Below are positions 23,463 to 30,816 of a stretch of DNA of 64,000 nt, piece by piece (position 1 is the stretch's first letter; the number at the start of each line of letters is the position of its first letter). The notes under the pieces were generated by a model, which was given only the letters and a program-made list of their open reading frames with translations, was not told where the DNA came from and made no database searches. This DNA is from Candidatus Firestoneibacteriota bacterium. GTDB lineage: Bacteria; Oederibacteriota; D2-FULL-39-29. The stretch spans positions 1-64,000 of the forward strand of contig CAIYPD010000096.1 of the NCBI GenBank assembly GCA_903928075.1. The letters run 5' to 3'. The position numbers were made by a program, and so were the translations under genes.

Positions 23463-25466
23463 ATGTCTACCGAACAATTCACCTTCCATAATCTCGGCAT
23501 TGATATTCGTATTTTGGAATTACTCGACAAACTGGGTTTTGTCATCCCTACGCCTATCCAAAGGAAAGCTATTCCGGCAGCGGTTGCGGGAAAAGATATT
23601 ATCGGCGTGGCCCAGACCGGCACGGGTAAAACCCTGGCGTTTGGCATTCCCCTGCTTCAACAACTTGCTTTACACGGCGGCAAAGGACTGATTCTTGTCC
23701 CGACCCGGGAACTCGCTATTCAGGTTGATGAAACCCTGGTAAAACTGGCGCCGGCTTTTGGTTTTCAAACCGCGGTACTTATCGGCGGAGTTTCGGTTTA
23801 CGCTCAAATAAAGGCCTTAAAAAGAGATCCTGCAATAATAATAGCCACTCCGGGCCGCTTAAACGACCTGCTAAACAGAAATCTGGTCCATCTAAAAGAA
23901 TTCAAAATGCTGATTCTTGATGAAGCCGACCGGATGCTCGATATGGGTTTTCTTCCCCAGATAGAAATTATTATAAAGCGTATTCCCAAAGAACGGCATA
24001 CTATGCTTTTTTCCGCGACCATACCCGAAGGCATCATTGAAATCGCGGCAAATTACATGAAAAGCCCGATACATATAGAAGTCGCTCCTTCCGGCACTGC
24101 CGCGGAGAATGTGACACAGGAACTCTTCATAATTAAAAGAGAACACAAAGGCCGGCTGCTCGGGGAAATTTTAAAAAAATACCTGGGTTCCATTCTTATT
24201 TTTACCCGCACTAAAAGAGGCGCAAGCAAAGTTACAAAGCTTCTTAAAGGCCTGGACCACAAAGCCGCCGAGATACATTCGGACCGGAGCCAGTCCCAGA
24301 GGAAAGAAGCTCTGGACCGCTTTAAAGCCGGCAGATATAGAATTCTCACCGCCACCGATATCGCCTCCCGTGGAATAGATGTCACGGGAATTGAACTCGT
24401 AGTAAATTACGATATACCCGAAGATCCTGAAAATTATATTCACAGAATAGGACGCACGGGCAGAGCAGGCAAAAAAGGCCATGCTATTTCTTTTGCCACC
24501 CCGGAACAAGGAGCAGACATCAAAAACATTGAAAAAATAATGAGACACGCAATACCTGTAGCCACGCACCCGACGGTCCCCGCGGAAAGATTTCTTGGTT
24601 CACACTCCGCGCCTCCACCGGCTAAACGCCAGTATAAAGAATGGAATACCAACAAGTTCGCGCAAAAAAAAGAATTAAAACCGGCGCACGGGAGCCGGGC
24701 CGTTTCAATATCCCTTCCATCTAATTCACTACCGGCTGCTGTTGCTAACACCACCGCAGCACCGGGCGCTAAAAAAATCTCAAAGAGCAAATATAACACT
24801 AAATCCTGGAAAGATTACCAAAGCAAGCCCTTTATTGAGTCACCCTCGCGTCACGGCAAGATGCAGCGAAGCGAAGATAAACCGGCTTTCCCGCATAAAG
24901 CGGCAGGAGAAAACCGGCACGATAAGCCTCACGCAGAAAGTAAAGAAGCGAGACCCGCTTTCCAGCATAAAACTTTCGATAAACCTTACACGAAATCTCA
25001 CGCCGGAAGCAGGGAAGACAGACCTTCTTTCCCGCGTAAATCTTTCGACAGGAACAGTCAAAAGCCCCAGTCAGGCAACAGATTTGAAAGTAACGAAGGT
25101 TGGAAAAGACCCGGCAACGAAAACAGATTTCCGCGGCGCGAGGACAGACCCTTTAAGGGCAAACCCTCATTTCATAGCAACAAATTCCAAAGCAGCGAAC
25201 GCAAGCCTTATCACGGTAGGCCTTCCCATAGCAATGAAACTAATAAAGACGCAAAACCTTATCAGTCAGGAAACCGCTTCGAAAGCAACGAGGGCTGGAA
25301 AAGACCGGCTCCGGAAAATAAATACGGAAAGCGTCAACATAAGCCCTTTAAAGGCAAGTCCTCATTTCATAAAGGGAAGTTCCATAGCGTAGAACGCAGG
25401 CCTTTTTACGGAAAACGAAATAACACCAGCGGTGGGGTCAAGAGAGAAGACAATAAGGACCTGTAA
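23463..25466 (+). CDS. DEAD-box RNA helicase with long basic, repetitive C-terminal tail
   Basis: Residues 1-375 carry all helicase motifs: Q motif (FVIPTPIQ), AQTGTGKT, PTRELA, DEADRML, SATIPEG, IFTRTKR, TATDIASRGID and HRIGRTGR. This places it with RhlE/CsdA-like enzymes that unwind RNA in ribosome assembly, decay or cold response. Residues 390-667 are low-complexity, rich in Lys, Arg, His, Ser, Phe and Pro, with repeated units (SGNRFESNEGWKRP...EN.. twice; PFKGK.SFH..KF.S.ER.P...). The tail is longer than in most homologs and probably binds RNA or drives condensation. The product is cytoplasmic. Confidence 0.93.
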   Translation: MSTEQFTFHNLGIDIRILELLDKLGFVIPTPIQRKAIPAAVAGKDIIGVAQTGTGKTLAFGIPLLQQLALHGGKGLILVPTRELAIQVDETLVKLAPAFGFQTAVLIGGVSVYAQIKALKRDPAIIIATPGRLNDLLNRNLVHLKEFKMLILDEADRMLDMGFLPQIEIIIKRIPKERHTMLFSATIPEGIIEIAANYMKSPIHIEVAPSGTAAENVTQELFIIKREHKGRLLGEILKKYLGSILIFTRTKRGASKVTKLLKGLDHKAAEIHSDRSQSQRKEALDRFKAGRYRILTATDIASRGIDVTGIELVVNYDIPEDPENYIHRIGRTGRAGKKGHAISFATPEQGADIKNIEKIMRHAIPVATHPTVPAERFLGSHSAPPPAKRQYKEWNTNKFAQKKELKPAHGSRAVSISLPSNSLPAAVANTTAAPGAKKISKSKYNTKSWKDYQSKPFIESPSRHGKMQRSEDKPAFPHKAAGENRHDKPHAESKEARPAFQHKTFDKPYTKSHAGSREDRPSFPRKSFDRNSQKPQSGNRFESNEGWKRPGNENRFPRREDRPFKGKPSFHSNKFQSSERKPYHGRPSHSNETNKDAKPYQSGNRFESNEGWKRPAPENKYGKRQHKPFKGKSSFHKGKFHSVERRPFYGKRNNTSGGVKREDNKDL

Positions 25467-25626
25467 TTAAATTCTAAGATCAATCCTCCCAAAATAATGG
25501 CGGACTAAACAAAATCGCGGTAGCTAAATCCAATTGTTGGACAATTCCTGAATTTGCCGGCCATATAGTCTAAGATCCTATCTGAAACAAACACAGATTA
25601 GTAATGAGATTTATGGTGTTTTTTGG

Positions 25627-25632
25627 TATAAT
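25627..25632 (+). promoter_or_regulatory. -10 element of the tRNA-Ser gene
   Basis: TATAAT 20 bases before the 5' end of the tRNA (GGTATAATACTC). The -35 region is not well conserved. Confidence 0.5.
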
Positions 25633-25651
25633 ACTCATCTGTATTTAGGTT

Positions 25652-25740
25652 GGAGAAGTCGCCTAGTTGGTCTATGGCGCACGCCTGGAAAGCGTGTAAA
25701 CCTCACGGTTTCGAGGGTTCGAATCCCTCCTTCTCCGCCA
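25652..25740 (+). tRNA. tRNA-Ser (anticodon GGA)
   Basis: The 89-nt gene folds as a class II tRNA. The acceptor stem is GGAGAAG/CTTCTCC, the anticodon arm is CACGC-CTGGAAA-GCGTG (anticodon GGA, reading UCC/UCU), the variable arm AAACC-TCAC-GGTTT is long, the T arm is GAGGG-TTCGAAT-CCCTC, and the 3' CCA is encoded. It decodes serine codons. It stands alone with its own -10 box. Confidence 0.97.
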
Positions 25741-25876
25741 TTTTTCAATAATGTAAAATTTAAATATAGAAAAATGGCGAGATCTCGGCAATTCGCCTCT
25801 GGCGAAATTGACGGATCCGCCTACTCTTTTGATTTATATTTTTTCAATAATGTAAAATTTAAATATAGAAAAATGG
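25741..25876. repeat. 37-bp direct repeat downstream of tRNA-Ser
   Basis: TTTTTCAATAATGTAAAATTTAAATATAGAAAAATGG is present exactly at 25741-25777 and 25840-25876, 99 bases apart. The first copy starts at the base after the tRNA CCA. The segment between contains CGAGATCTCG, GGCGAAATT and GGATCC palindromic bits. The interval 25741-25949 has no gene. Confidence 0.75.
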
Positions 25877-25949
25877 GGGATCCGCCACATTAATGTAGTA
25901 CTTAAGCAGGTTATATGTTTAGAGAAATCATTTGGGGTGAAAATGTACA

Positions 25950-26192
25950 GTGTACTACGTTTATATTCTGCTAAATGAAGCAAAAACAAGAACTTATACC
26001 GGATCTACCGATAATATTTTAAAACGTTTATCTGAGCACAATGCCGGTAAAGTTAAAGCTTCACGCCCATATCGTCCTTATAAAATTATATACACTGAAA
26101 CCTTCAAAACCTCAGGTGAAGCCAAACAAAAAGAAATATTCTTTAAATCAACAACTGGAAGAAGAAAAATTAAAATAATGTTGGAAGGATAA
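25950..26192 (+). CDS. GIY-YIG nuclease-domain protein (UPF0213/YhbQ-like)
   Basis: The 80-aa protein starts with GTG. The nearby ATG at 25943 is in another frame. It is a stand-alone GIY-YIG domain: YYVYILLNE, TYTGSTDNILKRLSEHNAGK with the catalytic Arg, and a downstream Glu (EAKQKEIFFKS). Such small proteins resemble the UvrC N-terminal nuclease and homing endonucleases; most are of unknown role, with some evidence for DNA end processing. It sits just after the tRNA and its direct repeats. Confidence 0.88.
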   Translation: MYYVYILLNEAKTRTYTGSTDNILKRLSEHNAGKVKASRPYRPYKIIYTETFKTSGEAKQKEIFFKSTTGRRKIKIMLEG

Positions 26193-26214
26193 ATAATCTC
26201 ACAGGAGCCCGTAA

Positions 26215-26847
26215 ATGTCAGAGAACAACACCTATTCTCAAATTCTCGAAACAATCATGAAAAACCGCCGGTCTGTCAGAAATTTTTCTTCCGAAAAGCC
26301 CGCACCCGCTCAGATTGAAAAAATAATTCTTGCAGGGTTAAATGCACCGTTTGCGGCCGCGGCAGTCGGAGACAGAAACGACTTCAGGAGATTCTTCATC
26401 ATCAAAAGTGATTCCGCTGCAAGGAAAGAACTTGAACTTATAGCGCTAAGCCATTTGAAAGTAACACTCAAGAAGTTAAACTCTCTTCCTGCAAGAATAA
26501 TGGGAGTTACAAAGAAACTCGCTAAACTGATAGAGCGGCTGGAAAACGCAAAACTTCCAAATGCGCCCTACATTATCATAATAGCCGAACTTAACGGGAT
26601 ACCGCCGGTGGCGCCGCAGGCATTAGCTCATGCGGCAGAAAATATGTGGCTTGCGACTTCGGCCGAAGGCCTGGGGTTCCAACTGCTCTCTATGTTCGAA
26701 ACCATGAAGGAAAATAAAGCTCTCTGCAAACTTCTTGATATAAAACCGGGGGAGTATTCCCTATTGGGTTGCGCAATAGGCATACCCATGGAAAAATACG
26801 GGCCGGTAGTCAGGCCTGACCTTAAAACACTCACAAAATGGCTGTAA
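26215..26847 (+). CDS. Nitroreductase-family protein (FMN-dependent)
   Basis: The 210-aa protein has the family entry IMKNRRSVRNFSSEKPAPAQIEKIILAGLNAP (FMN phosphate contact RRSVR), the middle HAAENMWLATSAEGLGFQ, and the C-terminal IKPGEYSLLGCAIGIP. These enzymes form FMN-containing homodimers and reduce nitro- or quinone-type or flavin substrates. CAGGAG precedes the ATG. The gene lies 22 bases after the GIY-YIG gene and 56 before a small membrane protein gene; a functional tie is not evident. Confidence 0.85.
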   Translation: MSENNTYSQILETIMKNRRSVRNFSSEKPAPAQIEKIILAGLNAPFAAAAVGDRNDFRRFFIIKSDSAARKELELIALSHLKVTLKKLNSLPARIMGVTKKLAKLIERLENAKLPNAPYIIIIAELNGIPPVAPQALAHAAENMWLATSAEGLGFQLLSMFETMKENKALCKLLDIKPGEYSLLGCAIGIPMEKYGPVVRPDLKTLTKWL

Positions 26848-26903
26848 AATAACTTCAGGATGCTTAGAATGAAAAAGCCATGTAGTTTGAGGGTAGATAT
26901 CTC

Positions 26904-27221
26904 ATGAAAATAAACAACTCAAGAATAGCACCAGCGTTAGTTTTTCTATATCTCGGGCTTTTCTTTCTGTCTTCTTATTATGCGGCATGTAACAGCCGCG
27001 ATGCGTTTTGCGGGTTACCCGCAATTGTTATTACTCTTCCCTGGAGTATTATACTTGTTCCTCTCTATCTTTTATCAGGCTACATCACATGGTATGAAAA
27101 ATTCGCCGGCACCCCGCTTATTTACATCGCTTTTGCAATGCTGGGGCTTCTCCCGGGTGCTTTAATTAATGCATGGATCATTCACAAATTCATCAAAAAT
27201 TTTGGAAGGAGTTCCCAATAA
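26904..27221 (+). CDS. Small three-helix membrane protein of unknown function
   Basis: This 105-aa protein has three predicted membrane segments, about residues 10-29 (ALVFLYLGLFFLSSYYAAC), 41-61 (VITLPWSIILVPLYLLSGYI) and 72-96 (IYIAFAMLGLLPGALINAWII), with a short basic tail. I do not recognise the family with confidence. It is followed, with one base between, by another membrane protein gene whose ribosome site lies in its last codons, so the two are translationally linked. Confidence 0.65.
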   Translation: MKINNSRIAPALVFLYLGLFFLSSYYAACNSRDAFCGLPAIVITLPWSIILVPLYLLSGYITWYEKFAGTPLIYIAFAMLGLLPGALINAWIIHKFIKNFGRSSQ

Positions 27222-27222
27222 T

Positions 27223-27966
27223 ATGAAAAAAATATTCAACTGGCAGGTTTTGCTAGCCCTGATACTGGTCACCCTTTCTTTCAGTTTTTATATGCTGGAC
27301 TATATCCTCTTCGGCCAGTTAAAAGACATAATCTTTTACGGCATCATCGACCTGGCCTTCCTGTTCTTAAGCGGTCTGATTGTAATGCTCTTTTTAAACC
27401 GCCTTCTAGAGTACAGGGAAAAACAATCCCTCTTAAAAAAACTTAATATGGTTATCGGAACCTTTTTCAGCGAAGTAGGAACCGACCTCTTAAAACAATG
27501 CGCGGGTTACGAAAATAACAAAAAAGAACTTTACTCCGGACTGATTATTTCCGGCAGTTGGAATGAAAAGGATTTCCTGACTGCGAAGAATATGATAACC
27601 GTACCGGAAATACAGATAAAATGCAATGAAAAGGGTCTGGAAAAACTTAAAGTTTTTCTGGTTGAAAGACGGCCTTTTCTCCTATCTTTGCTTGCAAATC
27701 CCAATCTTCTGGAACATGAAGCATTCACGGATCTTCTCTGGGCGGTTTTTCATCTGACAGAAGAATTGGAGCACAGAAGCACTTTTAACGGCCTGCCGGC
27801 CGGTGATTACAAGCATCTTTTCGGGGACATAAACAGGGCTTATACCCGGCTGATACTCCAGTGGCTGGACTATATGGCCCATCTTAAGAGAGCCTACCCT
27901 TATTTGTTTTCTCTGGCTTTAAGAAGAAACCCTTTTGATAAGCAGGCTGATGTAATAATAAAATAG
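27223..27966 (+). CDS. Membrane-anchored protein of unknown function
   Basis: ATG 27223 (GGAAGGAG 9 bases upstream) is preferred over the track start because the earlier residues overlap the preceding gene. The 247-aa product has two membrane helices (about 8-29 and 37-58) and a cytoplasmic, mostly helical domain with many charged residues (GTDLLKQCAGYENN, LLWAVFHLTEELEHRSTFNGLPAGDYKHLFGDINRAYTRLILQWLDYMAHLKRAYPYLFSLALR). No catalytic motif is seen. It is likely to act with the adjacent small membrane protein. Function unknown. Confidence 0.7.
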   Translation: MKKIFNWQVLLALILVTLSFSFYMLDYILFGQLKDIIFYGIIDLAFLFLSGLIVMLFLNRLLEYREKQSLLKKLNMVIGTFFSEVGTDLLKQCAGYENNKKELYSGLIISGSWNEKDFLTAKNMITVPEIQIKCNEKGLEKLKVFLVERRPFLLSLLANPNLLEHEAFTDLLWAVFHLTEELEHRSTFNGLPAGDYKHLFGDINRAYTRLILQWLDYMAHLKRAYPYLFSLALRRNPFDKQADVIIK

Positions 27967-28018
27967 CTCCGGCTAAAGGCGAATTTTGAAAGGTAAATAT
28001 TTCGACGCCGCCGGTAAT

Positions 28019-28333
28019 TTACCTGTAAGTATTTTCAGATCTTTTTCGCAAGGCAAGTATAATAACTTTTTTATTTATGATATCAACATCGTACAAAACC
28101 CTGTAATCACTGATTCTAATTCTATATTGGGCTGCATGTTCATAAAACTCTATTGGCGGTTTCAGTTTCTTAAAATAACTGCCTTTAGATTCCCTAAAAG
28201 GAAACGGATTATCTGCGAGAGAAATAGTTGCTTCTGCAATTCTCTGCCTAATATTTTTATCAGAGATGCTTCGAAGTTCTTTTGCAAATCTTTTTTCCAA
28301 TGAAGCTGAAGGAAAAATGACGCTAAAGTTCAT
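28019..28333 (-). CDS. RelE/ParE-superfamily toxin
   Basis: The 104-aa protein shows the RelE-type fold pattern: SLEKRFAKELRSISDKNIRQRIAEATISL, then KLKPPIEFYEHAAQYRIRISDYRVLYDVDIINKKVIILALRKRSE, where YRIRISDYRVLY is the usual signature. These toxins are mostly ribosome-dependent mRNA endonucleases or, in the ParE branch, gyrase poisons. The start codon overlaps the antitoxin stop (ATGA), the classic arrangement. Antitoxin binding and joint autorepression are expected. Confidence 0.88.
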   Translation of the reverse strand: MNFSVIFPSASLEKRFAKELRSISDKNIRQRIAEATISLADNPFPFRESKGSYFKKLKPPIEFYEHAAQYRIRISDYRVLYDVDIINKKVIILALRKRSENTYR

Positions 28334-28617
28334 TTTTTCTTCCTGTACTTAGAAAGCAGTCTTTCAACAGGGACACCTTTAGCACCTTTTAAATATTCCC
28401 GTCTTCCGTCGGCTACAGCTTGCAGCGTTTTCGGATCAGCCAACTCATCCAGAATATCGACAAGTTCCATCAATTCTTCATAAGGAAGATTCACGCTTAC
28501 CGGTTTTCCATGTTCCGTTATTATCATTGTTTTCTTTAGAAACTTCATAGAAAGATGTACTTTCATCTCTCTTATTCCGACATGTTCCGCATGCAATATT
28601 TCTCCGGCAATGCTCAT
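28330..28617 (-). CDS. Phd/YefM-type antitoxin
   Basis: ATG 28617 (GGGGGCGAAA upstream) gives 95 aa: an N-terminal DNA-binding part (GEILHAEHVGIREMKVHLSMKFLKKTMIITEHGKPVSVNLPYEELMELVDILDEL) with the VTxxGKP-like strand of Phd/YefM proteins, then a flexible basic tail (KGAKGVPVERLLSKYRKKK) that would wrap the toxin. It is expected to neutralise the RelE-like protein and repress the operon. A strong promoter lies upstream. Confidence 0.85.
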   Translation of the reverse strand: MSIAGEILHAEHVGIREMKVHLSMKFLKKTMIITEHGKPVSVNLPYEELMELVDILDELADPKTLQAVADGRREYLKGAKGVPVERLLSKYRKKK

Positions 28618-28657
28618 TTTCGCCCCCAATATATGTACGCTCATTTGCAACTACATT

Positions 28658-28686
28658 ATAATAGCAAAACACCGGGCATTAGTCAA
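28658..28686 (-). promoter_or_regulatory. Promoter of the toxin-antitoxin operon
   Basis: On the minus strand: TTGACT, 17-base spacer, TATTAT (overlapped by TATAAT). The antitoxin ATG is 41 bases downstream of the -10. Confidence 0.7.
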
Positions 28687-28832
28687 CTCTGATGCAACCA
28701 AAACATCATAAAGCCTTACCTTGGCTTCTTTATCATCCCTCATCTATTATCCATTCTCTTATTATCTATTATCTATTATCCATCGTCTTATTATTACTTA
28801 AATCTTCCCGATTTAATGTACTACATGAACAA

Positions 28833-29198
28833 TTAACAATTTCTTGTTTTTTTAATATTATATCCGACATCTCCGTATAGTTGCAACTTCTCTATCCACA
28901 TATCTTCAAGAACTTGTAAATCTTTAGTGTAATCATAGTCCTTCTCTTCTACCGGCTTAAGATAATCAATAATTTTAAAAGAAAAATTGGTTTCTCCCTG
29001 TAAAGTAAAATCCTTCTGTAGCTCTTCGTTAACATACGAACCTCTATTTAACTGAAAAGTAATTCTGTTCAAGATACCGTTAACGTTCTTGCTGCTTCCG
29101 ATTAATATCTTCTTACTCGCCAAATTTGTTACGCAATAAACGCCCATCGCCGGCAAATTATTCTTGTATTGTCTAATTGCTTCTTTTTTGTCAATCAT
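28833..29198 (-). CDS. GIY-YIG-like endonuclease domain protein
   Basis: This 121-aa protein has a GIY-YIG-like core: GVYCVTNLASKKILIGSSKNVNGILNRITFQLNRG, then a central region (DFTLQGETNFSFKIIDYLKP) and a Glu-containing helix near the end (VLEDMWIEKLQLYGDVGYNIKKT), as in the family branch whose products end '..E..WI..L....GYN'. It starts three bases after the stop of the 59-codon remnant at 29201-29380, so both were once one transcription unit. It is probably an accessory or selfish nuclease rather than a housekeeping gene. Confidence 0.7.
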   Translation of the reverse strand: MIDKKEAIRQYKNNLPAMGVYCVTNLASKKILIGSSKNVNGILNRITFQLNRGSYVNEELQKDFTLQGETNFSFKIIDYLKPVEEKDYDYTKDLQVLEDMWIEKLQLYGDVGYNIKKTRNC

Positions 29199-29200
29199 AC

Positions 29201-29380
29201 TTAATTCCCTCTCTTATTTTTCTTCATCCTTATCACAATACTAACCGGCTCTACATGATTATTTTCAATTACCCATCCGTATTTCAGAACCGCAGGTCTA
29301 AATTTTTCTAGACTTCTTTCTATAGCTGGAGTGCTGTACACATTAAAGCGCTTTCCTATATCATCAATCGTTTTATTATC
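29201..29380 (-). pseudogene. 5'-truncated gene remnant fused to the uroD-like gene end
   Basis: Immediately after, and overlapping, the stop of the uroD-like gene, a 59-codon frame reads DNKTIDDIGKRFNVYSTPAIERSLEKFRPAVLKYGWVIENNHVEPVSIVIRMKKNKRGN. It has no ATG (nearest GTG is codon 14) and no ribosome site, and its text is clearly protein-like, with an HTH-like stretch (TIDDIGKRFNVYSTPAIERSLEKFR). I take it as the C-terminal piece of a gene whose 5' part was lost at a junction with the uroD-like gene. Not in the ORF track. Confidence 0.5.
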
Positions 29381-30437
29381 CCTTCCCCCCGTACTCCAGG
29401 CCGGCTTCGTAAAGCGCTAGAATATTCTCTACCGGTGAAACGGTCTGAATATTATGACACGGCCCCAGGATATAGCCGCCGTTTTTGCCGAGAATTTCTA
29501 TGTTTTCTTTAACTTCCTGCTTTACCGCAGCAACGGAACCGAAAGGCAGAGTCTGCTGGTTATCCACGCCGCTGTGAAAGACAAGTTTACCGCCGAAATC
29601 TTTTTTTAAACCCTCTCTTTCCATACCCCGGCAGCGCCACTGTATCGGATTTAAAATATCAATGCCGATATCTATAAGGTCGGGGATTATCTTTCTAATA
29701 GCGCCGTCTGAATGGTGAAAGGCAAAGGCTTTCGCTTCGTGAACCAGGGTTATCATCTTCCTCATATAAGGCAGAAAATATTCCCTTATATGTTCTGGTG
29801 AAAACATCAAATCTTCCTGGCTCCCCATGTCCTCAGCAACATAACTATAAAATACCTTGCCGGGTATGGTTTCATAAATCCTGCGGGTGTTTTCATAGGC
29901 CATTCCGTACAGTTTGCCTAGGATGTAATGAACCATCCCGGGATTTGCAGCCATATCAATAAAAGACTGCTCATCTCCGCGCAGATTCTTATAGGTCAAG
30001 AACGGCTCACTGCCGCCCCCGGCAACCGGCCGGTCTTCTTTTCCCGTTAATTGCCCGGGAATTACGGAATAATCATACCAATCAGCGGAGGGCCATTTAT
30101 AATTTTTCTCTATCTCTTCCACCGTCTCGAATTTTGCCAGCGGCGCATAAGCTATCTCACTGTAAGAACCGGCACCGTAACCGACCGTCCTGTATTTTAT
30201 CCCGAAAATATCCGTATCTTTAGGCGGAGTAGGTCCGGTGTATTTAGGCCCTACGCCCAGAGGCCGGTCAATATGAAGTTTTTTAAAAACCTCCTCCATA
30301 GTAGAAAGCCCGAGGTGTTTCATCAATTTTTCATTAACTTCCTGCGTGGCCCAGTAATCCATCGGAATCCTGTCCGGTTTTTTCCCGGTCAAAACCGCGG
30401 TCCACCGCTCTTTTGAGTTCATAGTTTCTTTTAGCAT
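29376..30437 (-). CDS. Uroporphyrinogen decarboxylase-family protein (UroD-like)
   Basis: The 353-aa protein starts at ATG 30437 behind AAGGAG. It has the UroD/MtaA TIM-barrel pattern: MNSKERWTAVLTGKKPDRIPMDYWATQEV, YVAEDMGSQEDLMFSPEHIREYFLPYMRKMITLVHEAKAFAFHHSDGAIRKIIPDLIDIGIDILNPIQW, HSGVDNQQTLPFG, and YILGPCHNIQTVSPVENILALYEA. Members outside haem synthesis include corrinoid methyltransferases and many of unknown role in sugar-use clusters. No haem gene is nearby. The His/Cys near the C-terminus (GPCHNIQ) could bind zinc, as in MtaA-type enzymes. It lies 379 bases upstream in sequence of the GH4 gene's end. Confidence 0.85.
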   Translation of the reverse strand: MLKETMNSKERWTAVLTGKKPDRIPMDYWATQEVNEKLMKHLGLSTMEEVFKKLHIDRPLGVGPKYTGPTPPKDTDIFGIKYRTVGYGAGSYSEIAYAPLAKFETVEEIEKNYKWPSADWYDYSVIPGQLTGKEDRPVAGGGSEPFLTYKNLRGDEQSFIDMAANPGMVHYILGKLYGMAYENTRRIYETIPGKVFYSYVAEDMGSQEDLMFSPEHIREYFLPYMRKMITLVHEAKAFAFHHSDGAIRKIIPDLIDIGIDILNPIQWRCRGMEREGLKKDFGGKLVFHSGVDNQQTLPFGSVAAVKQEVKENIEILGKNGGYILGPCHNIQTVSPVENILALYEAGLEYGGKG

Positions 30438-30471
30438 AATACTCCTTTTTGAAATGGATTACAGTAAAAAG

Positions 30472-30816
30472 AGAACAAGGTGCAAGCTCAAAGCTTAGAA
30501 CTCACATAAATATCCCTCAACGGTTTTTGACCTTAAAAACCTTAGAAACTTTACAAACCTTATAAACTGGTAAACAATATCCCTCAACGATTTTAGACTT
30601 TATGCTGCTAAAAGCGCAGCTTCCGCCTAGGCGGATGCTCAAATATCATAATATTTACATTTTTGAAGGCATATACACACCCTCCAAAGAGATCGGCGGG
30701 CATGGATACACATACGAAAATAAATATCCTACAACGATTTTAGACCTTATAGACCTTACGGACTTTTACGGACCCTTACAGACCGTTACGGACCTTTACA
30801 GACCTTACGGACCTTT
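30472..30816 (-). repeat. Composite repeat tract: decamers, two cores, ~100-bp module
   Basis: The 30438-30816 gap has no gene. It contains CAACGGTTTTTGACC with TTTACAAACC units, core CAACGATTTTAGAC (30585-30598), the module TATGCTGCTAAAAGCGCAGCTTCCGCC...GGCATATACACACC...GGCGGGCATGGAT (30602-30706), core 30732-30745, then TTATAGACCTTACGGACTTTTACGGACCCTTACAGACCGTTACGGACC ending at the stop of the GH4 gene. Confidence 0.8.

Noticed and set aside
28738-28795. TCTATTATC-type short repeats (also near 1985 and 14870)
   Set aside because: These are simple AT-rich microsatellite-like text of the kind common between genes, with no stem or conserved boundary to support a functional call.
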